This document shows, one piece after another, positions 56,880-64,000 of a stretch of DNA of 64,000 bases (the stretch's first letter is position 1; the number at the start of each line of letters is the position of its first letter). The notes under the pieces were generated by a model that was not told the DNA's origin, made no database searches, and saw only the letters and a list, made by a program, of their open reading frames with translations. Both the position numbers and the translations under genes were made by a program. Source of the DNA: Couchioplanes caeruleus (lineage in GTDB: Bacteria > Actinomycetota > Actinomycetes > Mycobacteriales > Micromonosporaceae); assembly GCF_003751945.1 (NCBI RefSeq), contig NZ_RJKL01000001.1, positions 8,240,476 to 8,304,475 of the forward strand, read 5' to 3'.

Positions 56880-57857
56880 TCAGGGCTCGATCTCGATGAC
56901 GCCGGCCGGGTCGCGGCGGGGGGCGGCGGGCAGCGGGTCGGTCGACTCGGGATAGCCCAGGCGTACGGTCACGTAGGGCTCGCCCACATCGGAGAGCAGT
57001 CCGCGCAGCAGGTGGCGGGGCCATTCGACCTCGACCACGTCGCTCAGCGGATCGGTGGCCAGGCCGTCCGCGGTCGCGGCCAGCAGCAGCGCCGACAGCG
57101 CCTCACCGCCGCGCAGCAGATCGCCGGGCTGGTCCGAGAGGCCGAAGAGGATCACGTACGCGGCGCCGGCGTCGTATCCGGCGCCGGCCTCGAGACCGGC
57201 CTCGCCGTCCGGCACGAAGTCGCGGACCGGCACGCGGCGCAGCGCGGGCCGTACCGCGGTGGCGGGTGGCACACCGTCCCCGGCGTCCGCCGGCCGGTTC
57301 GTCCAGCGGGCGAGTTCCCGCAGGTATTCCGGATCGAGTCGTTCGGCCTCGCCGGCCAGGTCGGCGGAGATCGCCAGCATCGGCATCTGGTCGCGGCGCA
57401 CCACGTGCAGGTACGCCTCCTCGGCCTCGACCGCCCGGCGCAGGGCGGTGAGCTGGCCGTCGGTCACGGGCTGGTCGCCGTACGCCCGGCGGTCGGTGCG
57501 CCGCCGCGGCACGGCCGCCACCAGCCGCGCCGCCGTGGCATCCGCGGGCTTGCCGCCGGTGAAGGTGATCCGGGCCAGCAGATCCGGCTCGTCCGGCTCG
57601 GGTAGCCGTTCGACCGCCGCCTGGTGCCCGGCCGCGCCGAGGTCGATGCGGGCATGGTGCAGCGCCGCACCGCAACTGAGCAGGAGCAGGCGGCCGTCCG
57701 GGTCGGTGACCGGCAGGGCCCGGGACCGGTCGGCGTGCAGGGTCATCGTGTCGCCGCTGATGCGCCAGCGCCACGGCTGGGTGTTGAAGACCGACGGGGC
57801 GTGCAGCGCCGTGCGGGCCGCGGCCGCCAGCGCCTCGGACGGAGAGGTGATAGTCAC
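56880..57857 (-). CDS. Acg-like nitroreductase family protein (copy 1)
   Basis: 325-residue homologue of the following gene, GTG start at 57857. ARTALHAPSVFNTQPWRWRISGDTMTLHADRSRALPV parallels the N-terminus of its neighbour (NTQPW in place of NSQPW), and LLLAATADGLATDPLSDVVEVEWPRHLLRGLL parallels its second half, so the pair came from duplication. A DosR-type box at 57893 lies 36 bases upstream of the start. With the adjacent DosS/DosR pair it forms a likely hypoxia or nitric-oxide responsive unit. Confidence 0.85.
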   Translation of the reverse strand: MTITSPSEALAAAARTALHAPSVFNTQPWRWRISGDTMTLHADRSRALPVTDPDGRLLLLSCGAALHHARIDLGAAGHQAAVERLPEPDEPDLLARITFTGGKPADATAARLVAAVPRRRTDRRAYGDQPVTDGQLTALRRAVEAEEAYLHVVRRDQMPMLAISADLAGEAERLDPEYLRELARWTNRPADAGDGVPPATAVRPALRRVPVRDFVPDGEAGLEAGAGYDAGAAYVILFGLSDQPGDLLRGGEALSALLLAATADGLATDPLSDVVEVEWPRHLLRGLLSDVGEPYVTVRLGYPESTDPLPAAPRRDPAGVIEIEP

Positions 57858-57897
57858 CCCACCACCGTCGCGGGCGGCGGCCGCACCGGTCAGGGCC

Positions 57898-59644
<1,747 letters not shown>

Positions 59645-59668
59645 CTAGCGAGCGTCGGCGTCCGACAC

Positions 59669-59683
59669 GGGACCTTGGACCCT
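59669..59683. promoter_or_regulatory. DosR/DevR-type box between kinase and regulator
   Basis: GGGACCTTGGACCCT fits GGGAC-N4-GNCCC closely. It lies between the kinase start (59635, minus) and the response regulator start (59718, plus), suggesting autoregulation of both. Confidence 0.65.
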
Positions 59684-59717
59684 GGGTGCACCGGGTGGAT
59701 GAGGGTAATAAGGAGAC

Positions 59718-60359
59718 ATGATCCGTGTCTTCCTGCTCGACGACCACGAGGTGGTCCGCCGGGGCCTCGCCGACCTGCTCCACGCCGCCGGCGACATCGA
59801 GGTGGTGGGGGAGTCCGGGTCGGCGCCGGAGGCGGCCCGCCGGATCCCGGCCCTGCGCCCCGACGTCGCCGTCCTGGACGCCCGCCTGCCCGACGGCAGC
59901 GGCATCGACGTGTGCCGGGACGTCCGGGCGGTGGACTCGTCGATCAAGGGCCTGATCCTCACCTCGTACGAGGACGACGAGGCCCTGTTCGCCGCGATCA
60001 TGGCGGGTGCCTCGGGCTACGTGCTCAAGCAGATCCGCGGCACCGACCTCGTGGACGCGGTGCGCCGGGTCGCGGCGGGCCAGTCGCTGCTGGACCCGGC
60101 CGTGACGCAGCGGGTGCTGGAGCGCATCCGACACGGCGTGGAGCAGCCGCGTGAGCTCGCGTCGCTCACCGACCAGGAGCGCCGGATCCTCGAGTACGTC
60201 GCGGAGGGGCTCACCAACCGCGAGATCGCGGGCAAGATGTTCCTCGCCGAGAAGACGGTGAAGAACTACGTGTCCAGCCTGCTCGCCAAGCTGGGCCTGG
60301 AGCGGCGAACCCAGGCGGCGGTGCTGGCCACCCGGCTGCTCGGCGAGCACCCACGTTAG
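59718..60359 (+). CDS. DosR/DevR-like response regulator (NarL/LuxR family)
   Basis: 213-residue response regulator. Receiver: MIRVFLLDDHEVVRRGLADLL, phospho-acceptor Asp54 in VAVLDARLPDGSG, LTSYEDDEALFAAIMAGASGYVLKQIRG with the Thr/Ser and Lys switch residues. LuxR-type HTH: LTDQERRILEYVAEGLTNREIAGKMFLAEKTVKNYVSSLLAKLGLERRTQAAV, a sequence very like mycobacterial DosR in its recognition helix (EKTVKNYVS). ATG 59718 after GGAG. It should activate the nitroreductases and itself through the boxes nearby. The receptor partner is the kinase at 57986. Confidence 0.92.
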   Translation: MIRVFLLDDHEVVRRGLADLLHAAGDIEVVGESGSAPEAARRIPALRPDVAVLDARLPDGSGIDVCRDVRAVDSSIKGLILTSYEDDEALFAAIMAGASGYVLKQIRGTDLVDAVRRVAAGQSLLDPAVTQRVLERIRHGVEQPRELASLTDQERRILEYVAEGLTNREIAGKMFLAEKTVKNYVSSLLAKLGLERRTQAAVLATRLLGEHPR

Positions 60360-60391
60360 GACCGGGGGTCTGGCGGGGTAGGTAGGCGGCC

Positions 60392-61348
60392 ATGACGGAC
60401 TACGGCATCCACTGTTCCCACGAGCAGATTCCGCCGGCCGAGCTGCTCGCCGCGGTCGTCGCCGCGGAGCGGGCCGGCTTCGACGCCGCGATGTGTTCCG
60501 ACCACTTCTCGCCCTGGAGCGAGCGGCAGGGCCAGTCCGCCTTCGCCTGGTCGTGGCTCGGCGCCGCGCTGCAGGCCACCAACCTGTCCTTCGGCGTGGT
60601 GAACGCGCCCGGCCAGCGTTACCACCCGGCGATCATCGCTCAGGCCGTCGCGACCCTCGGCGCGATGTTCCCCGGCCGGTTCTGGGCGGCGCTGGGCACC
60701 GGCGAGTACAGCAACGAGCACATCACCGGCGGGCCGTGGCCGCGCAAGGAGGTGCGCAACGCCCGGCTGCTCGAATGCGTCGGCGTCATCCGCGACCTGC
60801 TCGACGGCGCCGAGGTCAGCCACGACGGGCTGGTCACCGTCGACCGGGCTCGCCTGTGGACGCGGCCCGAGACTCCGCCGCCGCTGATCGGGGCGGCGGT
60901 CAGCACCGAGACCGCCGCCTGGTGCGCCGGCTGGGCCGACGGGCTCGTCACGGTCAACGCGCCCGAGGAGCAGCTACGTGCCATGATCGCGGCGTACCGG
61001 GACGCCGGTGGCCGCGGGCCGCTCTGCCTGCAGGTGCATCTGAGCTGGGCGCCGACCGAGGCCGAGGCCGAGGCGATCGCGTACGAGCAGTGGCGCAGCA
61101 ACGTCTTCGCGCCGCCGGTGTGCTGGGACCTCGAGCTGGCCGAGCACTTCGACGTGATCTCCGAGCAGGTCCCGCTCGCGCGGGTGCGTGAGGTCGTCAA
61201 CATCTCCGCGGACCTGGACCGCCATGTGCAGTGGCTGCGCGACTATGCCGCCCTGGGGTTCGAGCGGATCTACCTGCACCACGTGGGGCAGGACCTGACC
61301 GGGTTCGTCGAGACCTTCGGTGCCAAGGTCCTGCCCGTTCTGCGTTAG
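60392..61348 (+). CDS. LLM-class F420-dependent oxidoreductase
   Basis: 318-residue luciferase-like TIM barrel. DYGIHCSHEQIPPAELLAAVVAAERAGFDAAMCSDHFSPW is the start of the TIGR03885-like F420 subgroup; then FPGRFWAALGTGEYSNEHITGGPWPRKEVRNARLLECVGVIRDLLDG and GLVTVNAPEEQLRAMI. These enzymes use coenzyme F420, an actinobacterial cofactor, but the substrate is unknown. ATG 60392 follows the response regulator by 32 bases. A weak dyad GACCGGGGGTC (60360-60370) lies between, and could let the regulator act here; this is uncertain. The stop overlaps the convergent acyltransferase stop. Confidence 0.88.
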   Translation: MTDYGIHCSHEQIPPAELLAAVVAAERAGFDAAMCSDHFSPWSERQGQSAFAWSWLGAALQATNLSFGVVNAPGQRYHPAIIAQAVATLGAMFPGRFWAALGTGEYSNEHITGGPWPRKEVRNARLLECVGVIRDLLDGAEVSHDGLVTVDRARLWTRPETPPPLIGAAVSTETAAWCAGWADGLVTVNAPEEQLRAMIAAYRDAGGRGPLCLQVHLSWAPTEAEAEAIAYEQWRSNVFAPPVCWDLELAEHFDVISEQVPLARVREVVNISADLDRHVQWLRDYAALGFERIYLHHVGQDLTGFVETFGAKVLPVLR

Positions 61349-62010
61349 TGCGTACCGGAGAGGGCGTTGTACTCGTCGGCCCGTTCCTGGCCGGACAGGG
61401 CGGCGATCGCGTCCATGATGTGGTCCGTCGCCTCGCGGCGGGCCCGCGCGGCGGTGCCCACCGGCGGGCCGAAGCGCAGCGGCTCGCCGAAGCGGACGGT
61501 CACCCGGCCGGGCCGCGGCAGCCGGGCGCCGACGGGCTGCACCCGGTCGGTGCCGAGCACGGCGACGGGCACGACCGGGGCGCCCGAGGCGAGCGCCAGC
61601 CACGCCACCCCGGTCCGCCCGCGGTAGAGCCGTCCGTCGCGGGACCGGCTGCCCTCGGGGTGGATGCCGAACGCGCGCCCGTCCTTGAGGACCCGCAGGG
61701 CGGTCTCCAGCGCCTCCTGCGCCGCCCGGTGCGCACCGCGGGGCACGGCGACGGCGCCGACAGCGGTCAGCGTGGTCCGGGTCAGCCATCCTCGCGGCCC
61801 CTGCCCGGTGAAGTACTCCTGCTTGGCCAGGAACGCCACCGGGCGCGGCGCCACCAGGGGGATGAGGAAGCTGTCCAGAAAGGACAGGTGATTCGCGGCC
61901 AGGATGACGGCGCCGTCGCGGGGAATGTGCTCGCGGCCCTCGACGTCGGGGCGGAAGGCGGCGTGGGTCAGCGGAACGAGCATGGCCCGGGCCAGGCGGG
62001 GCAGCAGCAT
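61345..62010 (-). CDS. 1-acyl-sn-glycerol-3-phosphate acyltransferase-like protein
   Basis: 221-residue PlsC-domain acyltransferase. The HxxxxD motif is AANHLSFLDSFLIPL (His-x4-Asp), then VPRGAHRAAQEAL, and AFGIHPEGSRSRDGRLYRGRTGVAWLA contains the EGSRS block; ALASGAPVVPVAVLGTDRVQPVG follows. It adds acyl chains to lysophosphatidate or related lipids at the membrane. ATG 62010 overlaps the TetR stop (ATGA); the TetR gene lies upstream in the same transcript, and the regulator probably controls it. The stop shares bases with the convergent LLM gene. Confidence 0.87.
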   Translation of the reverse strand: MLLPRLARAMLVPLTHAAFRPDVEGREHIPRDGAVILAANHLSFLDSFLIPLVAPRPVAFLAKQEYFTGQGPRGWLTRTTLTAVGAVAVPRGAHRAAQEALETALRVLKDGRAFGIHPEGSRSRDGRLYRGRTGVAWLALASGAPVVPVAVLGTDRVQPVGARLPRPGRVTVRFGEPLRFGPPVGTAARARREATDHIMDAIAALSGQERADEYNALSGTH

Positions 62011-62555
62011 CAGTGCTCCAGGTATGCGTCGACGGCGGTGCACAGCAGGGCGTCGGCGTCGGCGTCGCCGATCACTCCCAGACTGCCCCACGCCCAGAGC
62101 TGGGCGATGCCGTGCAGATTGGCCCAGAACGCGGCCGCGACCGTCGCGGTGTTGGACCGGCCGGGGCCGAACAGGCCGACCAGCACGGCGAACACCGACC
62201 GGCCCGCCTCGCGCAGGCCCTCCTGGTTGCCGCGCAGCAGCTCGTGGCGGAACATCAGCTCGAACATGCCGCGCTCGTCGCGGGCGAAGCCGAGGTAGAG
62301 CCTGCCGAGGGCGAGCAGGTCGGCGCGCGGTTCGCCGAGTGGCACCAGCGCGGTCAGACGGGCGGACAGCCGCTCGTACCCGACCCGCGCGACGGCGGCG
62401 ATCAGGTCGCGGTGGGCCGGGAACCAGCGCCGCGGCGCGCCGTGGGAGACCCCGGCGCGGCGGGCGATCTCCCGCAGCGTCAGCGCCGCGGTGCCCCGCT
62501 CGGCCACCAGCTCGACGCCGGCCGCGACGAGCCGGGCTCTCAGGTCATCGGACAT
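62010..62555 (-). CDS. TetR-family transcriptional regulator
   Basis: 181-residue repressor starting at ATG 62555 (a GTG two codons before, at 62561, is an alternative). HTH: ARLVAAGVELVAERGTAALTLREIARRAGVSHGAPRRWFPAHRDLIAAVARVGY. The C-terminal part (GRLYLGFARDERGMFELMFRHELL) is the TetR_C-33-like domain. The two 13-15-bp dyads at 62555-62592 overlap and precede its start, so it probably represses itself and the downstream acyltransferase gene. Confidence 0.88.
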   Translation of the reverse strand: MSDDLRARLVAAGVELVAERGTAALTLREIARRAGVSHGAPRRWFPAHRDLIAAVARVGYERLSARLTALVPLGEPRADLLALGRLYLGFARDERGMFELMFRHELLRGNQEGLREAGRSVFAVLVGLFGPGRSNTATVAAAFWANLHGIAQLWAWGSLGVIGDADADALLCTAVDAYLEH

Positions 62556-62592
62556 AGACACTGTCTACCATCGGTGTGTAGACAGTGTCTAC
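62555..62592. promoter_or_regulatory. Twin TetR operators (TAGACA-n-TGTCTA)
   Basis: Two near-identical dyads: TAGACACTGTCTA at 62555-62567 (overlapping the start codon) and GTAGACAGTGTCTAC at 62578-62592. Centres are 24 bases apart, about two helical turns, consistent with two dimers on one face of the DNA. Confidence 0.82.
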
Positions 62593-62602
62593 GACGAACC
62601 TC

Positions 62603-63517
62603 TCAGAGGTCGAGCTGGTAGAGCACCGACCGGTGGGTGGGCTCGTAGCCGAGGTCGTCGTTGACCCGCCGCATCGCCACGTTGCTCTCCGCCGTGTCGG
62701 TGAGCAGCCCCTCGATGCCCGGGTGGGCGTCGCGCACGTGCAGCACCGCGGTCGCCTTCATCCACCGGGCCAGGCCCCGCCCGCGGTGGCCGGGCAGCAC
62801 GCCGGTGCCGTAGTGCTGCGCGTCGCCGGTGCCGTCGCCCGGCACCACCAGCTCCGTGAAGCCCACAATGGCGCCGTCGGGTTCGTGCATCGCCGCGACG
62901 GTGCAGAGGATGTCGCCGCGCTCGGTCACGGCGGCCGCGATGGCGCGGACCCGGTCGACGTCCCACTCCTCGGCCGCGACGTCCGCCTCGTCCATCGGCA
63001 TGTCGTCCATCGCCCGCCGGGAGGCGGCGAACGTCGGCGCCAGGTCGCCGGCGACCGTGCCCTCCCAACTGTTCAACCGGTAGCCGGGATGCGGCTCACC
63101 GGCGAGCGCGGCCAGCCGCGGGTCGCCGGCCCGGGCCATCGGCAGCCTGGAGAAGGTCAGGTTCAGCACCGGCCGGAACCCGCGGGCGATCAGGAAGGAC
63201 GCGTCGCCGGCCACGGGTCCGCCGGCCACCGGTCCGCCGGTCACCGGGCCGGCGGTCACCGGCCCGGTGATCAGCGTGCGGCGTCCGAGCTTGCGCGCCG
63301 CCTCCACCGCCTTGTCGAGCAGCGCGCTGCCGGCGCCGCGCTGCCGCTCGGCCGGGTGCACCTGCACCTCGACCTCGGCGCGGTGCAGCGTACCGACGGC
63401 GGTCGGCACCCGCAGGTACGCGATCCCGAGCGGATGCCCGCCCTCGCCGGTTGCCACCCAGGCGAGCCGGTACGACGACGGTCCGGCCTCGGGCTCGCGC
63501 CACGCGCTGATCTGCAC
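62603..63517 (-). CDS. Double-GNAT-domain acetyltransferase
   Basis: 304-residue protein with two GNAT modules in tandem. The first (about residues 1-90) has EVEVQVHPAERQRGAGSALLDKAVEAARKLGRRTLI; the second (about 150-304) has GIVGFTELVVPGDGTGDAQHYGTGVLPGHRGRGLARWMKATAVLHVRD and TDTAESNVAMRRVNDDLGYEPTH. This architecture is like mycothiol synthase (MshD), but the order and the sequence between are different, so the substrate remains open. Between modules lies a Gly-Pro-Val repeat (63206-63265). GTG at 63517 is used as start after GGCGGG. Confidence 0.78.
   Translation of the reverse strand: MQISAWREPEAGPSSYRLAWVATGEGGHPLGIAYLRVPTAVGTLHRAEVEVQVHPAERQRGAGSALLDKAVEAARKLGRRTLITGPVTAGPVTGGPVAGGPVAGDASFLIARGFRPVLNLTFSRLPMARAGDPRLAALAGEPHPGYRLNSWEGTVAGDLAPTFAASRRAMDDMPMDEADVAAEEWDVDRVRAIAAAVTERGDILCTVAAMHEPDGAIVGFTELVVPGDGTGDAQHYGTGVLPGHRGRGLARWMKATAVLHVRDAHPGIEGLLTDTAESNVAMRRVNDDLGYEPTHRSVLYQLDL
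63206..63265. repeat. 15-bp tandem repeat in the GNAT linker
   Basis: Four 15-base units (63206, 63221, 63236, 63251; GCCGGCCACGGGTCC-like) encoding a five-residue TGPVA/TGGPV motif on the minus strand. The repeat is in-frame and forms a flexible linker near the end of the first GNAT domain. Confidence 0.85.
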
Positions 63518-63597
63518 CCCGCCATTATCCGTCGTCGCCGGACCGGGGCCGCCCCTTGGGTCCACGGGGTGTGCTGTGACCCGAGTTGCGCCCGGGC

Positions 63598-64000
63598 TCA
63601 CCAGGCGAAAGGCGCGTAGTCCTTGAGGAAACAGCCGTAAAGGTCCTCGCCGCGCTCGCCGCGGACGATCGGGTCGTAGACGCGGGCCGCGCCGTCGACC
63701 AGGTCGAGGGGGGCGTGGAAACCCTCGTCGGCGAGCCGCATCTTGGTCGGGTGCGGGCGCTCGTCGGTGATCCAACCGGTGTCCACGCTGGTCATCAGGA
63801 TGCCGTCGGCGAACATGTCTTCCGCGCTCGTGCGGGTCAGCATGTTCAGCGAGGCCTTCGCCATGTTCGTGTGCGGGTGCCCGGCACCCTTGTAGCCGCG
63901 CTCGAAGACGCCCTCCATCGCGGAGACGTTGACGACGTACCGGCGGGGGAAGGTCGACCGGGTCATCGCTGCGCGCAGGCGGCTGACCAGGATGAACGGC
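63598..64000 (-). CDS. Short-chain dehydrogenase/reductase family protein (5' partial)
   Basis: C-terminal 133 residues of an SDR-type oxidoreductase; the gene continues beyond the right edge. Visible: FILVSRLRAAMTRSTFPRRYVVNVSAMEGVFERGYKGAGHPHTNMAKASLNMLTRTSAEDMFADGILMTSVDTGWITDERPHP, with the active-site Ser in NVSAMEG and the Tyr-Lys positions replaced by HPHTNMAK as in this atypical subgroup, and a C-terminal tail EDLYGCFLKDYAPFAW. The N-terminal NAD-binding Rossmann motif is outside the window. An internal ATG at 63966 is not the real start. Substrate unknown. Confidence 0.8.
   Translation of the reverse strand, partial: PFILVSRLRAAMTRSTFPRRYVVNVSAMEGVFERGYKGAGHPHTNMAKASLNMLTRTSAEDMFADGILMTSVDTGWITDERPHPTKMRLADEGFHAPLDLVDGAARVYDPIVRGERGEDLYGCFLKDYAPFAW

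Noticed and set aside
60360..60370. Third DosR box before the LLM oxidoreductase
   Set aside because: GACCGGGGGTC is symmetrical, but its spacing differs by one base from the other two boxes, so it is only mentioned as possible.

Overview
The window is very GC-rich DNA with strong third-position GC bias, GTG/TTG starts and many ATGA/GTGA gene overlaps, so it comes from an actinomycete. An F420-type luciferase-like oxidoreductase, a LALTG (class E sortase type) surface protein, a DosR/DosS-like system and the abundance of IS debris fit a large-genome filamentous actinomycete, perhaps Micromonosporaceae. The family assignment is inference.

Layout. 1-9008 is a plus-strand inositol/sugar operon: iolD (cut by the window edge), iolA, an IolE-like isomerase, a binding-protein ABC transporter (lipoprotein, permease, ATPase), a Gfo/Idh/MocA dehydrogenase and a second TIM-barrel isomerase. 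9017-12346 holds a secreted alpha/beta hydrolase, a membrane protein, a GlxA-type regulator and a 42-aa membrane peptide. 12347-23346 is accessory DNA: an ISL3 relic, an IS5 relic, a methyltransferase, an IS701-like element interrupted by an intact IS1182-like element (exact ends and a 4-bp target duplication are visible), a DUF2306 membrane protein, and a three-gene overlapping module of tyrosine recombinase, small HTH protein and recombinase-like zinc-ribbon protein.

23488-32209 holds hypothetical genes, an ArsR - SulP transporter (frameshifted) - adenylate kinase-like - beta-carbonic anhydrase cassette that looks like a bicarbonate/CO2 unit, then Tn3 and IS5 relics and small genes. 32258-38604 is a scrambled stretch: a truncated GT2 glycosyltransferase, an NHL-like membrane protein, a decayed Tad/Flp pilus cluster (tadA, tadB, tadC), and a second 157-bp copy of part of the glycosyltransferase gene. 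38605-41902 is a second sugar-catabolic set (isomerase, frameshifted Gfo/Idh/MocA, divergent LacI with a clear operator).

41904-52640 is a complete phenylacetate pathway: paaK, a TetR regulator and paaI on the minus strand, divergent from paaN-thiolase-enoyl-CoA hydratase-3-hydroxyacyl-CoA dehydrogenase-paaABCDE, with an 18-bp palindromic operator between. PaaK makes phenylacetyl-CoA, PaaABC(D)E epoxidises it, PaaN and the beta-oxidation enzymes take the opened ring to acetyl-CoA and succinyl-CoA, and PaaI rescues CoA from dead-end esters. 52641-64000 holds tandem repeats, a methyltransferase, a sortase-anchored surface protein, two Acg-like nitroreductases with a DosS/DosR-like pair and DosR-type boxes (a hypoxia or dormancy module), a LLM oxidoreductase, a PlsC-like acyltransferase with a TetR gene and twin operators, a double-GNAT protein and an SDR cut by the right edge.

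Several otherwise well conserved genes (sulP, the Gfo/Idh gene near 39.9 kb, tadA, tadC) carry single-base frameshifts. Some may be sequencing errors rather than decay.
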